Shown here: one piece after another, positions 1 to 13,300 of the stretch
How the letters are laid out: every line of letters begins with the position of its first letter
Numbering within the stretch: position 1 is the first letter of the stretch
NCBI GenBank assembly: GCA_000499405.2
Contig: HG738137.1
Coordinates: forward strand, 21,724,603-21,788,602
Reading direction: 5' to 3'
DNA: 64,000 bases
DNA from: Onchocerca volvulus
Taxonomy: Eukaryota; Nematoda; Chromadorea; Rhabditida; Onchocercidae
The notes under the pieces: generated by a model
What the model saw: the letters and a program-made list of their open reading frames with translations, nothing else
Database searches by the model: none
Told to the model about the DNA's origin: nothing
Translations under genes and position numbers: made by a program

Positions 1-1950
1 TAAATGAAATTTTTTTGTCTCTTTGGTGAAAAAAATAATTTCCATTCATATTGATTTTCGATAAAATAGAATGAATATTTTCAGAAACAGAATTAATTAA
101 TAATTCATTGAAATCTGCCCGATAACGAAGTTTCATTCCAAAGTTGAAAAATTGCTTTCTTCTTCCTAAAAAATATTTTCAATACTTTTGAAAAAAATTC
201 AAAACTGAAGAGATCACGAATGAAACTGGTTGACCATCGAAATAAATTTCATACTTTCTAATCATTCTATGTCTTCTGGATTTTGGTCAACTTTTCATAG
301 TGTTGATATTTCTGAAATTGTTTTTTCATTTTCGGACATTGCAGGAAACTTCTGCATTGAAGTTTTTGTTGAAATTTTTGACTATTGAACTCAAATTATA
401 GGAAAATTCTTACTTTCTATCCGAGCACTAAATTGCGACGGTTAATTGCCTACATTATGAAGTGCGTGATTTGCATATAGACTTGTAATCATTAATAAAA
501 CTACAATTGAGTCCTATTGCTAATAATATTAGTATAAATGCTAATGCTTCATAACTGCCTTTTCGTTAATAAGTTAATATTTTTATATTATCAATCTGAT
601 TCGATTTGCTTAATTTCTAGTTTTTTAAATATACATGTGAACTTCTGCAAGATTTGACTTTCGGGTTAAATCCGTAAAGTTCAGTTCATTTCGAAATGAA
701 GCATTTTACGAAAAAATTCAAATAAATTGGGAAGATATCTTTGTATTTTGATTAGCTGAGACCGAACAATTTTAATCAATTCCAATCTAGTCATAGAACA
801 GTTATGAAACAGAAATGAACTTCGAGAGATACTCATATGATATAGTATGATCACCAGGAGACGCATTTTATGTAATACTGGAAGCATCCTTGTCGAACCA
901 GAATTAATTTTCGATAATTTTTATAAATTATTAATTTCAGTATATATTTCAGTGGGATGTTATTTTGTTCAAATTAGCACAAGCTATTACTAATTATTTA
1001 TGGCAATTATGATTCCGAAATATAAATTATTTTGGAGCAATGAAAAATAGTAATTCAAGATGGGTGATAAATATCAAGAACTTATCAACGAATTTACAAT
1101 ATAACTTCTTTTTTGCTTTGTCCGCTATACAAAAAATAATTTCGAGCTAATTCAAAGCTCAAATTAATTTCAGCCCATAATTAAAATAATATGAACCAAA
1201 TATTTGGATCATGGAAAGGAAGACTTATTTGTAATCAAATATCATATGAACTTGAAATTCCATTTTGTTCTTAGCAACTTTTCCTTATTGTTTTTTGCTA
1301 AATTTTAATATGAATCAAATGCTTTATATATAAGATTGAAAGCTATCCACAACTACTGCTTGAAGCAGATAAAATTATTTGCAAAATTTTAGGAAATTTT
1401 AAAAATAAGCTTTTCTCATTGGATGTATTTTTCATTATGTTAATTGAAATCTGTCAAAGCTGTTTCATTGGATTGTTCAATTTTTTTTCTGCTCCAATTT
1501 CAATCCCATCATCTAATCTATATGTATTCACTTTTTAATTGGCGATTATTATAGCTAGAAAGTTTAGCTCGATTATTGGCAAATAGACCTTAAAGTCAGA
1601 TACAGTATTCTTTCAATTTTTCTGTCACATTTTCTCATGAAAAAGAATATAAGTGAAAAATTGCAACTCTTTGGAATAAGCATACAAATAATTCACGAAT
1701 TTTCTTCACTGAGTGATTTCTTAGTCAATGTTTTTAAATTTTAATTATTGCTTCTGTTGAGCAAGTTTCAACGCTTGTAGAGAAATAAGTAAGATATAAG
1801 CTGCCATGCTATGAAATTTATTTAGTAAACTTAGTTTTGCAAAAATGAAGAAAATTTCATAAAAACTTAAAGCTCCTTTCGCCTCGTTTCAATAAATGTG
1901 TGCCCTCAGTTTTTGCACTCTTTCTTCTATTACTATTATTTTTGTTACCT

Positions 1951-1990
1951 GAGAGAGAGAGAGAGAGAGGGAGAGAGAAGGAGAGGGAGA
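1951..1990. repeat. GA/GGA-rich simple repeat
   Basis: About 40 nt made only of G and A: a (GA)n run followed by interrupted GGAGA units. It lies 2.3 kb upstream of the start of the junction-protein gene. It is a plain microsatellite, and its length may vary between individuals. Confidence 0.85.
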
Positions 1991-4296
1991 ATACTTTTGT
2001 AACTAATTTCAGGTTGTTGCTTAATGAAAGACAAAAGGCATACATTTTATCAATTTGAGAAAACAACATCATCGCTGACCATTACAACTGATCGATCTGT
2101 GTCACTATTGTCATATTCATCGTAATGATTGCACAACTAGACATTACTACTAAAGATTTCTCATCATTTTGCAATATTTGTTGTCTCTTTCACACATTCT
2201 CTTCATCTTAACTTTTTCATTTATCAACTTTTGACAAGTTCTGCGAAATATCGGCGCATTACATTTCATCTGTTTATGAAGTGCATATCTGTCAATAACG
2301 CATTGTTTCCAACTTGGCTGGCATCTCAAAATTTTCATTGATACTTTCTTCGTCTAATTGATATTATGCCACTATTGTTGTTATCATTTAATCATTTTAA
2401 ACGTTAAACAAAATTTTTTTTCCGATTTTTTCATCAGAATTCAGTGGCTATTGAGTAATTCATTGAAATTCCACTAAGTACTTAATTTTTTGATCGTTGT
2501 ACAGACTGGGTAAATGATATTAGTGAACTGTGTATCACGGAAATTTAGTTATATGATCATTGAGCGGTGCTAATTTTTGTGCTGTATGATATATACTGTT
2601 AGGCAATAGATAAATTTTTGAAATTACTGAAGTTTCGGACTAATTTTTTAAGTTGTATTCGTTAGAGAAGGTCATTCGAAACAATTCCTTTCCAATTTGG
2701 AGCGCGAAGTTTTTCTTTTTTTTTCTTTTTTTTTTTTACGCTGGAAAAGGAAAAAGAGTCATTATTTTTGATTTCAAATTGCCTTTAAAAAAAATCGTTT
2801 TCATCTTGCAAAAGCGAAAGTTTTTTGACATATTCGCTTTTTCTTCACTAACTATATTATCTTGTACTTTTTCTCCAACTTGTATTAATTTGTGAAAAAA
2901 ATTCCATGTTCTTGCTGTCTCATGATGTCATCGTTGTTCTCTTTCCTCGAATTTATTTGCTGTTTATTTTACTTTCTTTTTTACTTTCTATATTGAACTT
3001 CTAAAGAACTTGAAGAGATGATTTTTACCATTTATTCATGAATTATGATATTTATGTGAATTCTAGTGACTCTACATAAAACACACCATAGATACAAAAA
3101 GATTTTAAAACAATCGATGAATTATACTAACTCTATCTGTTGTGATAGCCATAATCACCAAAGTTTGATTGATATATAGAATTGTATACCGGAGCTAAGC
3201 ACCCAATGATTTACTGAATAATTCCCAAAATGCCAAACCGTCTGTTTAACCGGTCAATTCTTAATAATTAAATTATCTTCGATTAGTTTATCTTTTGAAC
3301 TTGCTTTGAAGATTTCGGAACATATAGTCTCTCTTTTGCACTGATCAGGGAAATCATCACTTGATGTTTAATGTGCGACCTTGCCACACATCAGACCAAT
3401 TTTTAGTGATTGCTTAAAAAACATCTCAATTCAGGATCTATACAGTCTAAAAATGCCGAGATGATTCAGATAGTTCCACGAGAATTTTCCATATCTGATA
3501 CTTCATAAACAAATAACAAAGATCAGAATCTTTACGAATATTCTTGTGATGAAATTTGAGAATCTTCAAGGTCATACGACTCTTTTTCCTTAACTTTCTT
3601 TTTTGAAACAAAATCATCTCTCTTAATCATTCTCACAGTTGCATTCATTAACATTTCCTTTTATTTGAGAACTATTCAAATGGAACAGATTTAGACAGAA
3701 AACTGGCATAATTTTTTCGATTTTTAATTCAAAATTTTCTCGATTTTCTCATGACTGCCCTTTATCTGCCCGATGATAACGATATCATTCTCCAATATCC
3801 ATGTCTTGCATTATTTTAGCCTTATTAGTTCTTTAGGATCAATGAATTTAGGAAATATTGAATACACTACCGTTTTAGATGAGTTAACTTTGTTGTCAAC
3901 TAAGTGTTTCGAGGCAAAAACATTTTTTTGAGATTTGATGAATAGCAGTGGAAACTTTATCTTTTTCAATTAATAATACAAATTTAAACCTGATAAGAAC
4001 AGAAATTATTGTAGCAAAAAATCATTTGTTTCAAAATAATGATAATGATTAACTGTTTAAATGATGAGCTGCAAATAACTGTAAACAGCTACATTCGTAA
4101 CTTATGATAATTGCCACTTGTTCATTTTAGGCAATAAAATGCTTATTTATTTTTTTGCAAAAATTGTTTTTCCTATGGGAAGAACCCTTATTTTTGTTGC
4201 ATCCTCCTAAAATTTATCTTCTTTGCTAATTGTTTCAATTTGAAATGAATTTGGACATTCTTTAAAATTCTTATAGTCCTATCGAAATTTCGCAAC

Positions 4297-4298
4297 AG
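4297..4298 (+). promoter_or_regulatory. Candidate trans-splice acceptor of the ajm-1-like gene
   Basis: A 3' splice site (AATTTCGCAACAG) ends 17 nt upstream of ATG 4316, and no cis donor is apparent just upstream. This fits spliced-leader addition with a very short 5' UTR. It also supports 4316 as the start codon. Confidence 0.4.
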
Positions 4299-4315
4299 AA
4301 CAACGCTATTCCGAT

Positions 4316-7300
4316 ATGTCGCGCGATGACGATATTTACGGACAGCGATCCGGTTAGTCTGTTTGATGCTACTTTCTGAAAATCCCTTTTATCTGCTTGC
4401 TTGTTTATTTGTATACTTGCTTCGAATATTTATTTTTATTTTTATGTTTTCCAATTTGCTCATCATTTATTCAGTTTTAGCTGTCGAAATTTAGTGATGA
4501 ATTTACCAGATATTCATCATTTAGAAAGACTGATAGATCACATATTGATTGTTGACAAGAAGACAGTTACAGTTATTCATCAGATCATTGTTAATTTGAA
4601 TGTTATTTTTCCTATTTCCTTTGATTATTCGCTTAATTCACAATTCTAATTTCAGAGACTCGATCTCGTGCAGTTCGCGAAATACCAGTACAACACACCA
4701 CATCATCCATTCCTTCTTCTACCGCGACAGGCATCGACTATCGTGCATCGACAACACCCTTTAGTGATTATCATCAAGAAGAATACTATCGAAAAGAGAT
4801 TCGGACCAGAACTTTTGTCACACGTTCTGCCGAAACTCTCTCTGCACCGCCACTCTCTCGTTCATCGCCGATTATTCTGGAACATGAACGATATTCATCT
4901 AGTGATAATAAATATTACCCGAGGGAAGAACATACTGTTGACTACAATTACAAATATCTAAGGTAAACAAATTTCATATATTTTGCTCATTTTTCAAAAG
5001 TGACAGTGAAATTGAGAACTAAAATGATAGAATACAAATACAAAAGTTGAAAATAATGAACTCAATCATTCTTTCAGCATTTCGACTACATATTGTACTG
5101 CAAGCTGAATTCATCAAGCTTTAAATTTTAAATTTCTTATATACTTTCATAGAAGTTTGGAAGAAGAAGAACGTCGAATCAAAAAAGATCAAGAAGAGCG
5201 ACAGCGTGAAGAGCAAGATCGCAGAAGACGAGCTGAAGAGGAGCGACGACTATGGGAAATAAAGGAACGTGAATATTTAGAAAGGAAGCGACATGAACGA
5301 GAGATGAAGGTACTACTAACTTCTGTAATTTACTTCTAATAATTTTTAAACAAAAATAAGTGAATTAGAATATTTGGAGATCAATTAATATCTTCCCTGA
5401 TAAAAGGCTCATGGTCATAAAGAATAAAAAGTTGAATGATGATGCTCTCTCTTAGATCATTTTTTACAGGAATACAGAAATTAATATCAAGTTCTGTATG
5501 GACGAATATTCGATACATACTTTTCAAAAATTTCAAAAAAAAGTACAAAATAAATTAAAGGTTCAAAAGAAACGAAATGGAATATCAGATTTATTTCACA
5601 TATTTTGTATAAATCATTTAATCAATTATTGTCACTTTGACGTAGATGAAACTTTCTTTTTTTTTTTTGCAGTCTATCTAGTAAATTATTAGAACTTCTA
5701 ATACGTTGTCCTCCAACTTGCGTCCTCGACTATCAATACGTAACAAAAGTGGAATTAAGGTTAAAATTAATTGACACATATAGAAAGATCCAGCTATTTT
5801 TGGTCGTACATTGAATTAATAATAATATTAATCAATAAGATTTTATTATCATTTTTGATAAAAGACTTTAATGACTGATCAAATGTTTATGTTAACATTG
5901 TGAAAAGAAGTTTTTATGAGATTGATGAATGAAGGGGTGATGTGTACAATTGGAATGTTTTCATCGAATTAATCAATACTGATTTCAAAATAATGAAGTT
6001 ATTACTTAATTTAAATTCTCACTCATTTGGATTGTTATGTAAACGTGAAGCACGTGATTTCTTCTTTCATCTCACCTTAAATGAAATACTTGTTGAAGCA
6101 TCGAGAACTGGAAAGTGAACGTCTGGAACGTGAACGATTGGAGAAACAACGACTGGACAAGGAACGAGAAGCACGTGAACATATTGAAATGCAACGTAGA
6201 GCGGAATGGGAACGAGCTGAAAGGGCCCGAAGGGAGCATGAAGAACATGATTTACAAAGGTGGCGAGAACAAGAAAAAAGTCGACTCGAACGGGAAAAGT
6301 GAGCAACTTTTTTCAAGTTTGATTTCCGCAATCTCCACACAGTATGAAATCTTCTGTGAACTTTAATTTGCATTTGGAGAAACTTTTTTTAAAAAATTAT
6401 CGAAAGTTCTGTGCGTTTTTTTTTTTTTTTGAGAATAAATTAAAACTTTAGACTGGAAGATGAACGACGTGAGCGTGAACGCTTGGAATTTGAGCGTGCA
6501 GAGCGCGAACGTGAACGACTGACACGTGAGCAAGCCGAGAAAGAACGCCTAGAACGCGAACGTTTAGAACGTGAGAGAATCGAAACTGAGCGGTTGGAAA
6601 TTGAACGAATCGAACGAATCAAACGTGAACGTCAAGAACGGGAACGGCAGGAACGAGAAAAGGAAAGAGAAGAGCAAGAACGACTTGAGAGAGAACGCCA
6701 GGAGCAAGAACGTATTGCTCGTGAAAAACAGGAGCTTCTGAGGTGCTGACTGTTTTAAAATTATTAAAATATTGCATAAGATGCATTTTGAGCATTTCTT
6801 TAGGATCTTTCAAGAGAGTTTCATATTTTGGTAACCAATCTATAATTTAAGTTCATTCGGCTTTTTCAGAATGGAAGAAGAACTGTTGGAGAGACAAAGA
6901 CGAGAAGCTCAAATGCGTGAAGCAGAAAGAATTGAAGAAGAAAATCGCGAAGTTCGTCGAAGAGAGCAAGAAAGAAGGTTATAAATTAATTTGACTTTTC
7001 TGATTTAACTCTCTTGCTTTTCTCATGCTGAGCCTGTATGAAAATTCAATTTCATTTTAATTAACTCTCATAATTAAACTCTTTTTTTTTTTTTTTTGAA
7101 AGTGCAAAATCTTTGAAAGTTTAAGATTCCTTCATATTCTTTTTAAAAAAATTTAATTTCTCTTAATTTAGATTTTCATTTGTTTTCCAAAAATTTGATC
7201 GGATTTTATAGGGATGCTGAAATCATAGCTGAAATGCAACGGAAAGCAGAAGAACGGGAAGTGCAACGTCGACTTAGTGAACGTCTAGAAAAAGAACGTC

Positions 7301-10300
7301 TGGAGAATTTACGGCGTGAGCAGGAGCGACTAGCTATGGAAAAGCAAGAAGCCGAAATGAAGGAACTTCAACGTCAGGTAAGTGAAACTTTTCAAACTTA
7401 TTTGAAATAAAAAAGGAAAAATTAGAAGTCGGAAATTACGACATTTATATCATGCTTTCATGAAATATACATGAAATTTCATTTCAGAAGTGAAATAGAT
7501 TCTTAACGTATCTTTTAAGTTGGCGATAGATTATTTCAAACCTGTAAATGTCCTGCAATTTCAAAAGAGCTAAATATGACTTAGAAGAAAATGAAAAAAA
7601 AAATGTGATTCGTTTTTTAAGTTTAAATTCTTAAAATATATTATTTCAGGAAGAGGAACGTCGAGAGAAGGAACTGTTTGAAGAGCAAAAACGTGCGGCA
7701 GAAAAACGTGAACAAGAGAGGCGAGAGGATGAGGAACGAGAACGTCAAAGGCAAGAAGAAGAACGAATTGAAGCCGAGAAACGTGAACGTGAAAGACGTG
7801 AAGCAATGCATCGAGAACATGAGCGTCAATTAGAAGAAAAGATGGAACGAGAAAGATTAGCAGCTCTCAGAAATGCTGCTCAGGAAAGGTATTAGTTAGG
7901 TTATTTGGTACTCTTTGCAAATCGATTGAGTAAGGAATTCGTTCGTTGAAAATAGTCGCCAAGTTCTGCGATTTCAAGAAAACGTTAGCATTTCTATCTA
8001 AATATTAAGTTAAGTGAGAGCGCAAATTTTCTGAAATTGCTACTGGTGCTTTCACTATTAGTGCATGAAAATTAAAATTAGTATAAACACAGTTTTTTTT
8101 TTTTTTTTTTTTTTTACAGACAGGCTGCACGATTAGCTGAAATACAACGAGATGAACAGATACAGGCATTGGAACGTGAGGCTAATGAATTAAAGGAACG
8201 TGAACGTCTGGAAGCTGAGAGAAGAGAACGTGAACGGTTAGTTTTATCATCCACTGTTGAAACTGCGTGGGAATTCATAAAATTGAAATGAAACATCGTA
8301 AAAAAGCAAAAAACTAATTGGCCGAAGAATGCTTATTTGAAAACTTGAAGTGCTAAGAATATTTTATATTTTAACTTTAGTTTTACTCACTTTCACTGAT
8401 GAAAAGAATTGTGCAGCTTTGTTTAAAGAAAGGGTGAGAAATTAATTCGTCCAGTTTAAATATTTGAAAAAAGTCAGAATACTTCCAATTGCTTCGCATA
8501 ATTCATGTAATTTATGTCAAAAGTTATATTGAAGGAATTTTTAGACTGGAAGAAGATCGTCGCTTAAAAGAGTTGCTTGAACAGGAAAAACGGAATGCAG
8601 AATTGCGCGAACAAGAACGTCAAGAAGCACTAGAACGTGAAGCCCAGCGTCGTCTTGATGATCGTCGAAGTCGTGATAAGCTGGATCAGATAGCGCGTGA
8701 AATAGAAGAAAAAGAGAAGATGGAAATAGAAAAGCGACGTTTATTAGCACAGATAACGAGTCGCGACCGCCGCAAAGATATATTAACATCTCGGGAAACT
8801 TTAGAAAAATTAACAAAACCGCCGTATTATTCACGAGAAAATTTGGCAGCTATTTCATATGGTTCGCGAGAGAACTTGAGTACAGGCGAGAGCGAAGTAA
8901 CGACAAAAGTGGAGCGACAAGTAATCGAGCGTATTGATCGTACCGTCTGGTCAGACGATCCTAGGTATATTTTGTAAACAAGCTATTGTATGGATTTATT
9001 GCCTTCCTAAAAATAGGAAATTACCTATTTTTCTGAGAATAATACGATATAAAAGTTTGCATGTATCATAAAGTAGAACAGTGAACATTTTCAACCGTTC
9101 GTTTAATTTTATTGCATTATTGTTAAATTTCTGTTGAAAAAATTTTTGGTCACTTTGAGAAAACCGTTTCCGAGAACTTTTTAATCGTTTATTTCTAGAA
9201 TACGGTCTGTTAAGCAATTAGTTTTCTTGCAAGTTAAAATATTGCAAGTTATTTGGACTGTTTTATTCGGCTCATTTTGATTAATCAGGTTTATTCGATT
9301 TTAAACAAACATTTTCTAGCTAACCAAGATCAGATTTGAAATTTTTAAAATATTTTTTGATAGGAGAAGGCACTGAAAGGGGAAGAGGAAAAAGATGTTT
9401 AAGTCTCCATCAACTCAAAACTGACTCATTTAGATCAAAATTAATTAATCTGATCTAATCAGCTCGAAATGTTTTATCATAAATGCATTTCGCTTGAAGA
9501 AATTTTTCTCAAGACAACTTTTGTGCCTAATTTTCAGCATTTCAGATTTTTGATATTTCCAGCTTTTTATTTAATTAATGTTTTTTTTATTACACGAGCA
9601 CATATTTTGGACATCACATACTTTTTTTTTTGTTCCTTTCTTTTTTGTTTTTTCATTAGTGCCGCTATATTTATTCAATCTTTTTCTAAATTCCTTCATT
9701 TTTCAATAGTTATATTTTGGTTTTTTTTTTCCTTTTTTTTTCGAGTCTTTAAGGTAACTTTTTATTTTGATTTTAGGATGGAATAAATTAATAAATAACC
9801 TTTATGGTCGTGGGATTACTGTTTTTTTTTTTTTTTTTCAGTCTTAAATTGCTACCAAGAACACCACTTTTTAGATTAAAAAACGTTTTGTCAGTGAAAT
9901 TTGGACTGTAATTTTTTCTAAATATGAAATGTTCACATTAACGTGGCCATTATATTTTGTAAATAAAGTTCTAATGCTGCATTGTATGCTTTTCTGGTAT
10001 TTTAATGGATAACTGACACCGTGATGGTATTATATAATGTAATGCTGCCTGCATGAATCAGCAAGTTTTAAGAATAGCATTTGATTTCACGTACTAACGA
10101 ATAAGTATATTTCGTTTCGTTTTTGTAAACATGCATTCTTTGATTTCAAAATTTCAAATTATGGAATAAAATCTTTGTTCTTTTGCGAATAGTTGCTGTG
10201 CAGTAGGAAAATACCATCACGATATCAATGTCTGAAAGCCAAGAAAAGCATGCAGAAAATATTCGTCTATGCATCATTTATGATATTGATCTCCAATGTT

Positions 10301-13300
10301 GAGTTTCGAGATTAATGAGAAACACAAATCAATATGAAGAAGCTAAAGCTACTAGAAATGATGATGCTTCTTGAAGAAAGGACAAATGGTCCGTTACAGT
10401 ATTTCATTTCGAGATGTTGCTATGCAACCTAATTTGAAATATGACCAGTTGTTATTTGGAAGGAATAAGGAATTGAGAGAAGTCTCAGGTAGAAGACTTC
10501 GGAAACTTTTTGTAAAACTCTTATCTATTTATGTATAGACATACATTTCGGCTAGCGATTATGCAGCATAGTCTTTAGAATATTTTCGTTTCACTAAAAT
10601 ATTAATAAATATCAACAGCAGAAGTGAAAAGAACTGAAAAATATGTGGTATGATGGGAAAATTTCTATATAAGAATAATGATGCGTGAATTCATTGCTGA
10701 AAAAAAATACGTCAAAATTTTTCCAGTATCTGCAATTCTAGTTGCTGAAATGTTGTAGAAGATATTTCCTTTTGCTATTTTTTAAATTAAATTTTAAATA
10801 TAATTAAATGAATTTGTGGTGTCATCAATCCATTTAACTTATATCTAAAATATTCTAACTTCCCAAAGTTGGCTCATTTATTTTTCCGGATTTCAGTTAA
10901 AAATTCGTGCAAATTTTTAGATGTACGCAAACTAGTATATCGAATGGTTCCGACTCAAGCATACTGGCACGTGAACGTTTGTATAATCGACGCTCTACCG
11001 ACGATGATGATTTTAGTCGATCATCAAGTCGTCGTACAAGTCGATATCGATCGAAACTTGAGAAGGCAAGGAAAGAATTCCTTTCAAATGATGCCAACAG
11101 TACTTCCGGTGGGTAATTATCTTCCGAATAACTCAAAATAACAGATCCATATTAATATAAATGTGCCAAAATATGCTTGTTTTTTAGAAAGAATATTCTC
11201 GATATCTTGAAAGAAAACTCAGGAAATAATCGAATGCTTCTTTAAATTTTACTATCGAAAACATGTTGTACATGTATTCCATGACTTCAAATGGAGGAAG
11301 CATTCTTATGTTTTAATAGGTTATTTAAATTGAGATTGAAATTTGTGATAATATGAATGAAATGTACTCAAGCAAATAACCAATTTAATTCAAATTATAT
11401 TCCAGATGCAGTAAGCGAACGTTTTCGTCAAACATCGGATGACATATTACGATCAAGACCTGAATATCGCGCACCGCTGTCTCAAAAATCCCAAAAGAGT
11501 GAATTTAGTTCGAAACCTGAACTAAATCAATTACCGTACAGTAGGATTGGTCCAAGTCCATATGAGGAGGTATTTCTGTTAAATTTCTTATCAATGAAAA
11601 CAAAAATCTCGCCTTTAAAATTCAAAAATTTTCTAGAAAAAAGAATTTTTAAGAGGGAAAACATGTTGGAAACAGGCGAGAAATAATTTAAAATTTTGGC
11701 AGAAATGTTTGAAGAAAATCGGAAATTTGAAGTTTTTCAAATAAAGGCTTTAAAAATAACGAAAAAATATTGCAATAAACCAAAAAAAAAAAAAAAAAAT
11801 GACAAATTCTTTGGTTTTTCTTTGGTTAAGCCAAAAAAAAATGATAAATTCTTTGGTTTTTTTAAAAAAAAATGATAAATTCTTTGGTTTTGCTTGAATG
11901 TCTTTGCTTTGCATCCGCTTTTTATTAATTCAGATTTGCTTCAGCCTTCCTCTTTTACTTTGTGAATGTAATAACTCTCTATCCATTTATATAAAAATTT
12001 TTTAAAGAATTCAAACTTAGAAATTTGCTATATGTTTCCAAAATGATTGTTGGATGACTAATCATTTTTACTCCTTTTTGTAGGAATTTTCATAACGAGA
12101 TCTAACTCTTTGCTAAAAACTATCTCATGCTTAATCAATTCAAAACTTCTAAGTTAATGAAAAAACAAACTAATAGCAGGAATACAATCGTTTGTTTGAA
12201 CGAGCAGAACGTTACTGGATGCCTTATAAGCAACGTCTCTCACAACCGAATCTATACAGCCGAACTCGAGGTTATTCGACGTCGTATCTGGAGACAAACT
12301 TGGACACTGGAATTGGTGACATTGTTTCAGCGCAACGACAGGTGCCACATAGGACGTATTTTTTGATTCTTTAATGCTTTCCCTTCCAACACGTTTTATG
12401 TTCGTTCATTGCAATGAATTATTCGGTAGGTAAGAGAAGAGATTGTATTATTTTGTTAGATCCAATGCTTTTAACTGACTAGAGATTTGCTAAATTTGAC
12501 GTTTTTCGAAGAATTTTTACTCGATGAATTTACAATATAGATAGATATACAGTTCGGCATTATTGCAGACAGTTTGTATCGCAGCTTGTCCGACCGCATT
12601 TTGTTATCTGACACTTTTTTCAAAGACTTCACTGTAATCACTTCGGGATAGATTGATCTAGACCTAGATCACCGACATTTATTTGCTGTAGGAAACTGTG
12701 TCAAATAATTTATCGTTGACAGGAGTATTTTATGTAGTAGATTAGTTTTTAATGACTTTTTATTCTCGCCTCTTCAACGTTGCTTCAATTGATATACAGA
12801 TATGATTGATGCTAAAATTCGATACATAATTTCCATTGAAGTATATAGTGCATCAAGGCATGGGCTATCAAACAAGTCAACTTCTCAGCAAAATAGTCTT
12901 CTTGATCGAATAACTTTAAGGAAATACTGCTAACTGCATGAAGAATTTTCCCTTTGTTCTGAAATGCTTAGAACTTCAAACTTGAGTCCTTCTCAAAGAG
13001 ATAAATCGATAAATTACAACAAAATCAGGAACTTTTTTTGATCTACAAGACTTTTGCAACTTCGAAAACAAAACTATTTGATAATTAATCGGAAATAATC
13101 AATATTTTAATATCATGTATCTTTTGAAGTTTATATACATTGTACGGAGCATATTGGTTTCCCGATAAACTAAACTTTGATATTACTTATAGATAAGTTA
13201 TATAATGAGAATAATTGAGTCGTAATCATTCTTTTGCTATATTGCTTCAATAATTATGTTTCTTTTATGCATTTTTGATCAATTATTTTCACATTAGAAC

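Larger units (their letters stand above)
1..4315. other. AT-rich DNA upstream of the junction-protein gene
   Basis: I see no supportable coding exon here. The open frames are short, low in complexity and lack paired splice signals. The stretch holds a GA-rich tract near 1951-1990 and several T or A homopolymers. It probably contains the promoter region of the gene that starts at 4316. Alternative first exons cannot be excluded, since the C. elegans ajm-1 gene makes several isoforms. Confidence 0.5.

Noticed and set aside
6067..8834. Minus-strand open frames across the Glu/Arg exons (for example 6077-6373, 6440-6622, 8541-8834)
   Set aside because: They are mirror frames of GAACGT-type codon repeats in the junction-protein exons and have no independent splice signals.
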